The translations under genes and the position numbers were made by a program. A DNA stretch of 32,971 nucleotides from Halalkalicoccus tibetensis. GTDB taxonomy: Archaea; Halobacteriota; Halobacteria; Halobacteriales; Halalkalicoccaceae. The notes below the pieces were generated by a model. That model did not search any database and was not told where the DNA came from. It saw nothing but the letters and a program-made list of their open reading frames with translations. Location of the stretch: positions 1-32,971 of the forward strand of contig NZ_JBBMXV010000007.1 in assembly GCF_037996645.1 (NCBI RefSeq), given 5' to 3'. Below are positions 1-9,128 of this stretch, piece after piece (positions within the stretch are counted from its first letter, which is position 1; every line of letters starts with the position of its first letter).

Positions 1-1319
1 CGGACTGTCCCCAGCGCGACGAGCGCTTCGGCTGGACCGGCGACGTCCACCAGAACGCTCGTGCCGACTTCTACAACTTCGATGCACTTCGGTACCACGA
101 GAAGTGGATGCGCGACCACGACGACGATCAGCGCGAGGACGGCACCCAGAGCGACGCGATCCCTCATGCCGTCAGCGGGCCGAATCCGGACCCGAACTGG
201 GCGAAAACGCGGGTGATCGTTCCGTGGCATATGTATCTTCATACGGGTGACGAACGGTTTCTCGCGGACCGATACGAGGGAATGCGGGACTACGTCGACT
301 TCTGGCACGAGAGCACCGACGCACACATCGTCCCCGAGGAGATGGCCCACTACGGCGACTGGCTCTCCGTCGAGGACCAGCGCTCCGATCCGTCGTTGTT
401 CGGGACCTTCGCTCACTACGAGACGACCGACCGCTTCGCACGGATCGCAGCGGTGTTAGGCTACGACGACGATGCGACCGCGTATCGCGAGCGCGCCGAC
501 GCGATCGCCGAGGCGTTCCACGACGAGTTCTTCGATCCCGAGATGGACAGCTACGGAACCGGTACGCAGACGACGTACGCCCTTCCGCTCTCCGAGGGGA
601 TCGTCCCGGACGAGCACGAGTCGGCCGTCGTTGAGACGTTCGTCGAGAAAATCCGGAGCGAAGACGACGAGAAACTCCAGACCGGCTTCATCGGTACTCG
701 GCCGTTGATCTACACGCTAGTCGACTACGGCTACGCAGAACTAGCCTACTCCATCGTGAGCCAGCCCGAATATCCGGGCTGGGTGTACATGGTCGAGCAG
801 GGGGCGACGACGATGTGGGAACACTGGGACAGCGACGACCAAGTCGGCTCCGGAATGAATTCGCTAAACCATCGCCCCTGGACGCTGATTTCGGAGTGGT
901 TCTACCGCATCCTGGCAGGGATCGATGTCGGCGAACCCGGCTTCGAGCACGTCGAGATCACACCCACGGTCGTCGACGACCTCGAGTGGGCCGAGGCCGA
1001 GACGAAGACGGTCCGCGGCGTGGTCGCCTCGCGATGGGAACGGGTCGAGACGCCCGGCAACGGTCGTGAGAATGACGGGCTGACGCTCGAAGCGACAATC
1101 CCCGGTAATTCGTCGGCGACGGTCGAGATCCCGACCCTCGGCGGTAATGCCGTTCGCGTCCGCGAGGATGGAAAAACGATCTGGAACAACGGGAACCAGA
1201 CGCGACCAGCCCATCCCGGTATCGAGTCGATCTCCCGCGATGGCGAGAAGGTTGTCCTCGAAGTCGGTGCGGGCGAGTACGACTTCGAACTTGAGCAACT
1301 CGGTACCGTCGACCGATAA
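1..1319 (+). CDS. Alpha-L-rhamnosidase, GH78 (5' end outside window)
   Basis: This is the C-terminal part (about 438 codons, frame starting at base 3) of a glycoside hydrolase that releases terminal alpha-L-rhamnose. The first codons already carry the GH78 catalytic-loop signature DCPQRDERFGWTGD, which supplies the general acid and neighbouring acidic residues. The second conserved acid is the Glu of MWEHW at 819-821. The rest is the (alpha/alpha)6 barrel and a C-terminal beta domain ending in a tail (IPTLGG...GKTIWNNGN...PGI...GEYDFELEQLG) that recurs in the next two genes. It is closely related to the following gene: bases 1-83 are identical to 3467-3549. The N-terminal domains and any Tat signal lie outside the window. 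The product is probably exported, by analogy with its neighbours. The family call is firm; the exact substrate is unknown. Confidence 0.93.
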   Translation, partial: DCPQRDERFGWTGDVHQNARADFYNFDALRYHEKWMRDHDDDQREDGTQSDAIPHAVSGPNPDPNWAKTRVIVPWHMYLHTGDERFLADRYEGMRDYVDFWHESTDAHIVPEEMAHYGDWLSVEDQRSDPSLFGTFAHYETTDRFARIAAVLGYDDDATAYRERADAIAEAFHDEFFDPEMDSYGTGTQTTYALPLSEGIVPDEHESAVVETFVEKIRSEDDEKLQTGFIGTRPLIYTLVDYGYAELAYSIVSQPEYPGWVYMVEQGATTMWEHWDSDDQVGSGMNSLNHRPWTLISEWFYRILAGIDVGEPGFEHVEITPTVVDDLEWAEAETKTVRGVVASRWERVETPGNGRENDGLTLEATIPGNSSATVEIPTLGGNAVRVREDGKTIWNNGNQTRPAHPGIESISRDGEKVVLEVGAGEYDFELEQLGTVDR

Positions 1320-1390
1320 CCGGGCGACCGGTTCGGCTCGATCCACCCTTCTGCTCCCGATGCCTTTCGAACAAACTGCTAAACAATAAT

Positions 1391-1399
1391 TTTATATAA
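1391..1399 (+). promoter_or_regulatory. TATA box for the second rhamnosidase
   Basis: TTTATATAA lies 42-50 nt before the ATG at 1441, inside an AT-rich pocket of the 121-bp gap between two GC-rich genes. This fits a haloarchaeal TATA element giving a short 5' leader. It suggests that the second rhamnosidase has its own promoter and is not only read through from the first. Confidence 0.55.
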
Positions 1400-1440
1400 G
1401 TAGTTATCATACCGTGAACTACATCACGAAGTGTTAGTCA

Positions 1441-4400
1441 ATGACAGACACAGACAATTCCCAACGGAGTGAACAGCGATCACGAGCGGTTACCGATCGG
1501 AGTGCCCAGAAGCGAGCGCCCGGGCTCGACCGACGAGAGTACCTGAAGTACACTGGCACGATCGCCAGCGTGCCGATCGTCGCGAAGAGCGTTCGGGGAA
1601 GCGAAGGAGACGCTGTCGCCAGCGGACCGGACGAGGGCGCGGTGCCAGCCCCTATCGGCCTGCGCATGGAGTACGAACACGAACCGACGAACCTCCTCCC
1701 AGCGGCGGATCGACCGCCAAGACTGTCGTGGCGCTTACCGAGGCATCGGGATGTCGAGCAGACAGCCTACCGGATCCGCGTGGCAACCGGCGCCGATGCG
1801 CTGCCTGACGACGGAACGGTCTGGGACAGCGGGCGAGTCAACTCGAGTCGGTCGACAGCGATCGAATACGGCGGTGAGCAACTCGAGTCCGATACGACCT
1901 ACTACTGGACCGTTCGGGTTTGGGACAATAATCAGGGAAGTGACTGGAGCGACCCAACCCGCTTTACAACGGCGATTCCTGACGACGAGCACTGGGAGGG
2001 CGAGTGGATCGGCGCCGAGACACCGGAGCAGGACGTGCTAGAAAATGCCGACCAGAACTACCCTGCAGCGCTCCACGATGTCGACACGCTCGGGCAGTCG
2101 TTCAAGGTTGATTTCGAATTCGTGCGCGTCGGCGGGCAATTTCCCACGTGGAGTGCTCCCGACTCAGCGGTCACGGTGTCATTGTACGAGGGCGATCCTG
2201 AGGGTGAGTTACTCGCCCGCGATCGGATCTCGCCGGACGCTGCGGAGAACTTCTTGTGGTACTTTCTCGAACTCGACGAGCCCCTGCCAGCGGGGACGTA
2301 CTTCTTCGAGCAATCCGAACCTGAGGAGACGGTTGGCTGGCGAAGCCATACCGACAGTACTTTCAAGGACGGTCAGGCGTTCGAAGACGGCGCACCAGTT
2401 GACGGCGACCGCACACTGCGCGTCGAAGGTGAAAACGTGTCCGACCCCTCGCCACTGTTGCGGACCGAGTTCGGCCTCGAGAAGGAGGTCAAGTCGGCCC
2501 GAGCACACGTCGTCACGCTAGGATACGGCGAGCTGTACGCTAACGGCCAACGGATCGGTGACGAGCAGCTGAATCCCGCGTGGACGGAGTACGAGGAGAG
2601 GACGCTCTACACAACGTACGATCTCGAAGATGCTCTCGAAGCAGGCGAGAACGCGCTCGGGCTCTGGCTCGGTCGCGGCTGGTACGGACTTAATGCCGAC
2701 GATACGGCCCACTACGTCCAGTGGGATGCGATCGGCCCGCCGGCGGCGCTGGTACAGCTGAACGTCACGTACGCGGATGGGACGACGGCCACCGTTACGA
2801 CGGACACGTCGTGGACGACGACGCCGAGTCCGATCGTCGAGAATCATATCTACGACGGGGAGACGTATGACGCGCGCGAGGAACGATCCGGGTGGACCGA
2901 GCCCGGTTTCGTTGAGAAGTGGGATACCGTCAATCTGCTCGAACCGCCGAGCGATGACTTCGAACTTCGTCCGCAGCGTCTCCCGCCGACACGGGTAACC
3001 GAGACGTTCGGTCCCGAGGCGATCGTCGAGCGTGGAGACGCCTATCTCGTCGACTTCGGACAGAACCTGACGGGGTGGATCGAGCTAACCCTCCGTGAGA
3101 CAGACGCCGGTGACGAGATAACGCTCCAGCATGCCGAAGTCTTGCTCGACGAAGACGACGAGCTTACCCGGGATCTCGAGACGGGGACGCTCAATACGAA
3201 GGACCTTCGGGAAGCCGACGTGACGGACGTCTATACTGCGCGTGGCGACGGCGTCGAGACCTACGAGCCCCGATTCACGTATCACGGCTTCCGGTACGCG
3301 TCTGTCGAGGGCTACCCCGGCGAGCTAACGGCAGAGGACGTGACTGCAAAGGTGGTCCACACGGATTTCGGCGAGACCGGTTCGTTCGCGTGCTCGAACG
3401 AGGATCTGAACCAGGTCCAGCACAACGCCGTCTGGGGACTGCGCGGTAATGCGCATGGAATCCCGACGGACTGTCCCCAGCGCGACGAGCGCTTCGGCTG
3501 GACCGGCGACGTCCACCAGAACGCTCGTGCCGACTTCTACAACTTCGATCCCGTTCGATTCCACGAGAAGTGGATACAAGACCACGACGACAACCAGCGC
3601 TCGGAGGGTCACGTGACCAACACGATCCCGTTCGCCCGGCATCGAGAGGACGCCGAGGACGATCCGTTCTGGGAAGTTGCCGATCCCAACTGGGGGAAAA
3701 CGTACGTGATCGTCCCCTGGCACGGGTATCTCCATACTGGCGATAAGCGACTTCTCGAAGAGCACTATGGAGGGATGCGCAACTACATCGACTTCTGGCA
3801 TGATCAAGCCGAAGAACACGTAATCTCGGAGGAGATGACGAAGTTCGGCGACTGGCTCTCGTTCGAAGATCAGGAGTCGGATCCATCGTTGTTCAGTACC
3901 TTCGCTCACTACGAGACGACGGATCGCTTCGCCCGGATTGCGGACGCGCTCGGGTACGACGAGGACGCGCAAACCTACCGCGAGCGCGCCGACGCGATCG
4001 CCGAGGCGTTCAACAACGAGTTCTTCGACCGGGAGACGAGCAGTTACGGGACGGGAACGCAGGCGACCTTTGTCCTCCCGCTGTCGGAGGATATCGTCCC
4101 CGACCAGTATGAGGAAGACGTAGTCGAAACACTTGTCGAGAAAATCCGCAAGGAGGACGACGGGAAACTCCAGACCGGCTTTATCGCGACACGTCCGCTC
4201 ATCTACACGCTCGTCGAACACGGATACGGGGAACTCGCATACAACGTGATCAGTCAGCCGGAACAACCCGGCTGGGTGTACATGGTCCGCCAAGACGCAA
4301 CGACGATGTGGGAACACTGGGACAGCGACGACCAGGTTGGTTCGGGAATGAATTCAATGAACCACCGCCCGTGGACGCTGGTCTCTGAGTGGTTCTATCG

Positions 4401-4803
4401 TGTTCTGGCCGGCATCGACGTCAGCGAACCCGGCTTCGCGCACATCGAAATCTCTCCGACGATCGTCGATGATCTCGAGTGGGTCGAAGCCGAGACCGAG
4501 ACCGTTCGCGGGACGGTCGCCTCACGCTGGGAACGAGTCGAAACACCCGGTGATCGCGGGGAAGCTGACGGTCTCCGCCTTGCGGTGACAATTCCAGGCA
4601 ACTCGACCGCAACGGTTGAAATCCCGACCCTATCTGGCGAGCGCGTGCGTATCCGCGAAGATGGGAAGACGATCTGGAATAACGGCAACCGAACCCGACC
4701 GAATCACCCCGGCATCGGGGACATTTCCCGCGAGAGCAACCGCGTCGCGGTCGAGACCACCAGCGGCGAGTATGCGTTCGAACTCGAACACCTCGGTAAC
4801 TGA
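1441..4803 (+). CDS. Secreted alpha-L-rhamnosidase, GH78, with an extra inserted domain
   Basis: This 1120-residue enzyme is predicted to hydrolyse terminal alpha-L-rhamnosides outside the cell. Residues about 30-50 form a Tat signal (DRREYLKYTG, then a hydrophobic stretch). Next come an Fn3-like domain (about 70-180), a beta-rich insert (about 185-335, including SLYEGDPEGELLAR and LPAGTYFFEQ), the rhamnosidase N domain (about 350-510), a beta domain (about 515-640) and the (alpha/alpha)6 barrel (about 645-1010). The barrel carries the acidic signature D677-CPQRDERFGWTG-D690 and E958 in MWEHW. A C-terminal beta domain and the shared tail close the protein. The insert is absent from the 974-aa paralogue and may bind carbohydrate (inference). 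The ATG at 1441 is preceded by a good TATA box and puts the Tat motif at the expected distance. Substrate specificity cannot be read from the sequence. Confidence 0.95.
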   Translation: MTDTDNSQRSEQRSRAVTDRSAQKRAPGLDRREYLKYTGTIASVPIVAKSVRGSEGDAVASGPDEGAVPAPIGLRMEYEHEPTNLLPAADRPPRLSWRLPRHRDVEQTAYRIRVATGADALPDDGTVWDSGRVNSSRSTAIEYGGEQLESDTTYYWTVRVWDNNQGSDWSDPTRFTTAIPDDEHWEGEWIGAETPEQDVLENADQNYPAALHDVDTLGQSFKVDFEFVRVGGQFPTWSAPDSAVTVSLYEGDPEGELLARDRISPDAAENFLWYFLELDEPLPAGTYFFEQSEPEETVGWRSHTDSTFKDGQAFEDGAPVDGDRTLRVEGENVSDPSPLLRTEFGLEKEVKSARAHVVTLGYGELYANGQRIGDEQLNPAWTEYEERTLYTTYDLEDALEAGENALGLWLGRGWYGLNADDTAHYVQWDAIGPPAALVQLNVTYADGTTATVTTDTSWTTTPSPIVENHIYDGETYDAREERSGWTEPGFVEKWDTVNLLEPPSDDFELRPQRLPPTRVTETFGPEAIVERGDAYLVDFGQNLTGWIELTLRETDAGDEITLQHAEVLLDEDDELTRDLETGTLNTKDLREADVTDVYTARGDGVETYEPRFTYHGFRYASVEGYPGELTAEDVTAKVVHTDFGETGSFACSNEDLNQVQHNAVWGLRGNAHGIPTDCPQRDERFGWTGDVHQNARADFYNFDPVRFHEKWIQDHDDNQRSEGHVTNTIPFARHREDAEDDPFWEVADPNWGKTYVIVPWHGYLHTGDKRLLEEHYGGMRNYIDFWHDQAEEHVISEEMTKFGDWLSFEDQESDPSLFSTFAHYETTDRFARIADALGYDEDAQTYRERADAIAEAFNNEFFDRETSSYGTGTQATFVLPLSEDIVPDQYEEDVVETLVEKIRKEDDGKLQTGFIATRPLIYTLVEHGYGELAYNVISQPEQPGWVYMVRQDATTMWEHWDSDDQVGSGMNSMNHRPWTLVSEWFYRVLAGIDVSEPGFAHIEISPTIVDDLEWVEAETETVRGTVASRWERVETPGDRGEADGLRLAVTIPGNSTATVEIPTLSGERVRIREDGKTIWNNGNRTRPNHPGIGDISRESNRVAVETTSGEYAFELEHLGN

Positions 4804-5523
4804 ACTCGAGCCCTGCCGCCAACACCGCCGCACAAAGCGGACCCCGCTTGTTCTCCGATCTCCGTACGTTTCCACCGAACGAAAATCGTTGCCGCTCCCT
4901 TCGTACAGTTATTCTTCGTATTCTACGACAGATATCTCGAATACGGGACTGAGCGCCAGTCCAAGGGCTCAGACCGTCTCGTATTGCTCATCTTCGTCCG
5001 GTGTAACCGGAAGTTCAGTGAAACGACCCGATGGACGGTAGTCTCAAACAAAGATTGTCTAAAATTACAACCATACATTTGTAACAGAAGACGACAGAGA
5101 AGACGTGATCCATCCGGTGCTCCCGGACGGACTACCATGGCCAGATTACTGTCTCGCATCGATGAGCGTCAAATCAAGAAGCACATAGCCGAAACGATTC
5201 GGTGTGACCGGATGTCGCCACCCTTAGGGTCGGGACTCCCGAAGCAGCAAACCGAGGATAGCACTGGTGGTCATGGTACTACGGAATGTCGATCCGTCAC
5301 GATAACTACCGAACCCACGTTCGCGTTCGTCTCCACAGATTAACTTGTGGCCTATCCGCTTTTTTACTGGCCATGGGTCGCTATTCTTCGGTGAGAATAT
5401 GGGAAATACTTATCTACTTTCGTGTTGATTGCTCACATGCACCTAGAACGAAGCAATAGGAAACACGACGGTTGACTCGACCACAGATAGCGCGATCGAC
5501 CGAACGGCGCATCAGAGATAAAT
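4804..5523. other. 720-bp intergenic region between rhamnosidase genes
   Basis: I see no gene here. The open frames present (for example 4984-5343, +) are Arg/Ser-rich and lack recognisable domains. The right end should hold the promoter of the third rhamnosidase; an AT-rich stretch around 5403-5420 is the best candidate. Two copies of a short palindrome-like motif lie in the middle and are listed separately. Confidence 0.6.
4998..5211. promoter_or_regulatory. Two copies of a CGGT-GTR-ACCG motif, possible operators
   Basis: Copy 1 (4998-5010) is a perfect palindrome, CCGGT-GTA-ACCGG. Copy 2 (5200-5211) is CGGT-GTG-ACCGG with the same spacing and a similar 3' flank (GGAAGT and GGATGT). They lie 313-526 bp upstream of the third rhamnosidase start. 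A sugar-responsive regulator could bind them, but two short GC-rich matches could also be chance. Confidence 0.25.
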
Positions 5524-8448
5524 ATGAGCGAAAAACAAACGACCAAATCGACAGACGAACCGTCTTCCTCTCAACTTTCGGCCAAACGCACTTTCATTGA
5601 CCGACGAGATTACCTCAAATTCACCGGTGCAGTCGCGGGCATGCCGATTGTGGCGGGGCAACTCGGCGGTGCCACCGGTGACGTCCCTCAATCGACGGAT
5701 TGGGATGATCCGATACCGGTGGACCTTCGCGTCGAGTATACGCACGATCCGTTCGGAATCGACAACCCCGACCCTTTCCTGAGCTGGCGCATTCATTCTC
5801 AAGAGCGAGGAACGACACAGACCGCCTACCGCATCCTCGTTGCCTCGAGTCCGGACGAACTGACCAACGGCACCGGCGACGTCTGGGACTCGGGCCTCGT
5901 TGAATCGAAGTCGATGAACGCCCGCTACGGCGGGCCGTCGCTCGACTCACGCGAGCGGTACTACTGGAGCGTCCAGATCGTCGATCAAACTGGCGACGCA
6001 TCCGACTGGAGTGAACCGGCATGGTGGGAGATGGGCCTCCTCGACGAGGACGACTGGGAGGCCGAGTGGATTCGTAAACCCCGCGATGATGACGATCTCT
6101 TCGAGTTCAACTTCTTCAGGACTGAGTTCGAGCTTGAGGAGACATCCATTGACCGCGTTCGGGCCTACGTTTCTGCGTACCACCAGTACGAACTGCGGCT
6201 CAACGGCGAGGCGGTCGACATGGGCCCCTCGTTCAACTACCCCGACCGCCAGTACTACAAGGTGGTCGACGTCACCGATCAGTTGGTGGCCGGTGAGAAC
6301 GCCATCGGTGTGCTCCACAACTGGAGCGGCGGCGGACAGGGACGACCACACGGCGAACCGGGCCTGATCGTCCAACTCGAGATTGAGTACGAGGACGGAA
6401 CGACTGAACGCGTAACGACGGACGACACATGGCGGGTACGCGCCGGTCCGTGGCAGACGACCGGCGACGACCTCATTCGAGCGGGGAGTTCGCAGGATCC
6501 CGTCGAAGTTATCGACGGCCGCGATCTGCCGCGCGGCTACGCGGAGTCCGGTTTCGATGACGACAACTGGGACGACCCCGAGATTCTCGGCACCCATCCG
6601 ACGGAGCCGTGGGAGCGGTTGATCAGTCAGGAGCGGGAGGTAACCGGCGAACTCATCGAAGAACCCGAGACGTTGACGCGCCTTGATAACGGCGACTACG
6701 TGGCCGACTTCGGCAAGGTGTACTCCGCAATCCCTCGGATCAGGTTCGAGGACGGAGAGGAGGGCCGCCACGTCGAGATGGTCGCCGGCTACCGCCTCAC
6801 TGACGATGGGCAGGTGGACACGGAGCGCGGCGTCCAGAGTACGGACATGCGCTACGAGTACACCCAGCGCGACGGCGAACAGGTGTTCCGGCCGTTCCTC
6901 TATCTGGGCTACCGGTACTTCCAGATCGAGGACCCGGGCGAAGAGCTCGAGAAAGACCAGGTACAAGCGTTCGCCCGGTGGAACGACGTCCCGGACACGC
7001 ACGCGGCGACATTCGAGTCATCGAACGAGATGTTGAATGACGTCTGGGAGCTGTCCCGCCGTTCGCTGCAGTACGCCTCCCAGGAACAGTTCGTCGATAC
7101 GCCAACTCGCGAGAAGGGACAGTTCCTCGGTGACGCCTACAACATTTCCTGGGCGACGATGCAGACGTTCGAGGAGCGAAAGCTTTCCCGACAGGCCCTC
7201 CGCGAGTTTTTTGACTCGCAAGAGCGGTTCTGGTCGGACGGTCGGCTCAATGCCGTCTACCCGACGGGCGACGGGGCACGCGACATTCCGGACTACTCTC
7301 AGAAGTTCGTCGACTGGGTGTGGCGCTACTACCACATCACAGGCGACGAGGAACTGCTCAAAGAGTCGTATCCCGTGATCAGGAACGTCGCGGAGTACGT
7401 GGATGACCACGTCAACGAGAACGGACTGGTCGTCGACCTCTCCGGTGGCGAAGGATTCCCCTACGAGTACGGAATCGTCGACTGGCCGGACGAGATGCGG
7501 TACGACTACGACCGCGAGACGGGCGCGATGACGACCGTCAACGTCTACGGCGTGGCCGTCTTCCGACGAGTCGCACAGGTCGCCGAGATTCTCGGACGGT
7601 CGGACGACGTCGACGAGATGCGGGCCAAAGAGGGAGCGCTGACCGAAGCGATCAACGAGCACCTTGTCCGGGACGGCGGCCTGTACGTCGACGGCCTCCA
7701 CTACGACGGCTCACAGAGCGACCGGGTCTCCCAGCATGCCAACGCGTTCGCCCTGGCGTGGGACATCGTCCCCGCCGAGAACGTCGAGACGGTCGCCGAT
7801 CACGTCGTCGACCGGGGGGTCGAGATGGGGCCGGCGACGATCCAGTGGCTGCTGTACGCCCTCCTAGCGGACGACCGGTACGACGCGCTGGTCGACGTGC
7901 TGACCGATCCGAGCCACGACGGTTGGGCGAGGATTCTCGACGAAGGCGGCACCTTCCTCTGGGAGAGCTGGCACGGACTCGAAGCCGACGAGTGGAACCG
8001 GAGCCTCTCGCATGCGTGGGCCGCCGTTAGCAACGTCATGATGCAGGAGGGGCTGCTCGGTGTCACGATCGAGGCGCCCGGCGCGACGGCGCTCTCGATC
8101 ACACCGCCGCCGGCGGGACTCGATTCGGCGTCGGGTATCGTCCCGACGGAACACGGCGACGTCTGTGTCTCATGGGAACGGACCGAAACTCCCGGCGAGG
8201 GTCGATCCGACAACGGAATAGAGCTGTCGACGTCAATTCCCGCGAATACACCCGCGACGGTGCGGATTCCGACCCATGGAAGCGATTCGGTTCGCGTCTG
8301 TGAGAACGGGAAGACAATCTGGAACAAAGGGAATAGAACGCGGCCGGAGCGTCCGGGCATCGAGAATATCAACCGAACTGACGAGCATATCGTTGTTGAG
8401 GTGACGTCGGGCGAATACGTGTTTGAACTCGAGCAGCTTGGAAACTAA
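5524..8448 (+). CDS. Secreted alpha-L-rhamnosidase, GH78 (974 aa)
   Basis: This is a second complete GH78 enzyme, more distant from the other two than they are from each other. A Tat signal is seen at residues about 28-48 (DRRDYLKFTGAVAGMPIVAG). An Fn3-like domain, the rhamnosidase N domain and the (alpha/alpha)6 barrel follow. The catalytic loop is a variant, DTPTREKGQFLGD, keeping D525, E530 and D537. The distal acid is E814 in LWESW. It lacks the roughly 150-residue insert of the 1120-aa paralogue. The C-terminal tail (GKTIWNKGN...PGI...GEYVFELEQLGN) is nearly the same as in the other two, so the tail evolved with the cluster or was spread by recombination. It is probably exported folded through Tat to act on extracellular polysaccharide, perhaps with a different linkage preference (inference). 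Confidence 0.94.
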   Translation: MSEKQTTKSTDEPSSSQLSAKRTFIDRRDYLKFTGAVAGMPIVAGQLGGATGDVPQSTDWDDPIPVDLRVEYTHDPFGIDNPDPFLSWRIHSQERGTTQTAYRILVASSPDELTNGTGDVWDSGLVESKSMNARYGGPSLDSRERYYWSVQIVDQTGDASDWSEPAWWEMGLLDEDDWEAEWIRKPRDDDDLFEFNFFRTEFELEETSIDRVRAYVSAYHQYELRLNGEAVDMGPSFNYPDRQYYKVVDVTDQLVAGENAIGVLHNWSGGGQGRPHGEPGLIVQLEIEYEDGTTERVTTDDTWRVRAGPWQTTGDDLIRAGSSQDPVEVIDGRDLPRGYAESGFDDDNWDDPEILGTHPTEPWERLISQEREVTGELIEEPETLTRLDNGDYVADFGKVYSAIPRIRFEDGEEGRHVEMVAGYRLTDDGQVDTERGVQSTDMRYEYTQRDGEQVFRPFLYLGYRYFQIEDPGEELEKDQVQAFARWNDVPDTHAATFESSNEMLNDVWELSRRSLQYASQEQFVDTPTREKGQFLGDAYNISWATMQTFEERKLSRQALREFFDSQERFWSDGRLNAVYPTGDGARDIPDYSQKFVDWVWRYYHITGDEELLKESYPVIRNVAEYVDDHVNENGLVVDLSGGEGFPYEYGIVDWPDEMRYDYDRETGAMTTVNVYGVAVFRRVAQVAEILGRSDDVDEMRAKEGALTEAINEHLVRDGGLYVDGLHYDGSQSDRVSQHANAFALAWDIVPAENVETVADHVVDRGVEMGPATIQWLLYALLADDRYDALVDVLTDPSHDGWARILDEGGTFLWESWHGLEADEWNRSLSHAWAAVSNVMMQEGLLGVTIEAPGATALSITPPPAGLDSASGIVPTEHGDVCVSWERTETPGEGRSDNGIELSTSIPANTPATVRIPTHGSDSVRVCENGKTIWNKGNRTRPERPGIENINRTDEHIVVEVTSGEYVFELEQLGN

Positions 8449-8642
8449 ACACCGCGTCGGATCCTATAGGAGAATAACATCGCATTCGTCTAATTTTTTG
8501 TTAATTTGGCAGCACACCGTACTGGCATTGGAACCCTTAGAATCATTGCACTGGATCTATGAGCTGTACCATAGACATTAGACCGCGCTCGAGTAGCGCC
8601 TTCAACTGTTCATGACACGGCAGTTCTTAAAGCAATAACCCT

Positions 8643-8735
8643 CAGATCGTAGTATTCGTGTTTATAGCCGAAACTACCGGCCATACCGCAGCACTCAATA
8701 TCGGATGTTGTCAAATCGTAACTGGCACACTTGGG
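8643..8735 (-). pseudogene. Remnant of a cysteine-rich (CCG) domain, Fe-S oxidoreductase type
   Basis: About 31 codons read SYDLTTSDIECCGMAGSFGY then KHEYYDL, the conserved C-terminal CCG motif of GlpC/glycolate-oxidase-type Fe-S oxidoreductases. Recognisable sequence stops on both sides: after YYDL the frame goes into unrelated sequence, and before it the frame is antisense to another fragment. This is a scrap of a redox gene left at the edge of the sugar cluster. The motif match is clear, but which oxidoreductase it came from is unknown. Confidence 0.5.
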
Positions 8736-8814
8736 TACCTCAGTTCTATGTATGTCGAGAATAGACTCACGAATTGCCACTGTAATGCGGTACTTGCAGG
8801 CTCCATCGCGGTAG

Positions 8815-9021
8815 ATCTCAGAGGGACATTCACAGGCGACTGAAATCGTTCGCGAGAAAGCCGCTGAAATAGCTGCCGCACAGGCGGATCGGTTTGGCGT
8901 GATCAAATTCCATGACTGTGTTGCCTACTGTCTCGTCGAAAGTGCCGCTTTTGAAGCTAATGTCGAAGTAATGTTCTCTAAAGTAGTATCTCAACTGATC
9001 AGAAACTCAGCCGTTCTATGA
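8815..9021 (+). pseudogene. Coding-looking fragment without a start codon, unknown family
   Basis: An open frame of 68 codons plus stop reads SQATEIVREKAAEIAAAQAD then RFGVIKFHDCVAYCLVESAA. It has protein-like composition but no plausible start after the in-frame stop at 8812-8814. It overlaps the upstream end of the CCG-remnant frame, so the two fragments look like pieces brought together by deletion. I do not recognise the family. Confidence 0.3.
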
Positions 9022-9128
9022 GATTTTGAGTGAAACTCGACTCTGTTGTCATCATTTTCGATAAGATTGGCCACCAACATGATACGAATGACGAGTCAGT
9101 CTAGTTCTCAGGAATATTACCAAAGAAG

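Noticed and set aside
3325-4317. 330-codon open frame on the minus strand inside the second rhamnosidase
   Set aside because: It is a GC-rich antisense shadow of a well-supported gene with catalytic motifs; its own sequence has no domain.
4984-5343. 119-codon plus-strand open frame between rhamnosidase genes
   Set aside because: Ser/Arg/Thr-rich, no motif, no promoter or ribosome site. Not protein-like for a haloarchaeon.
5947-7002. 351-codon minus-strand open frame inside the third rhamnosidase
   Set aside because: Antisense shadow; Val/Leu/Arg-rich without motifs.
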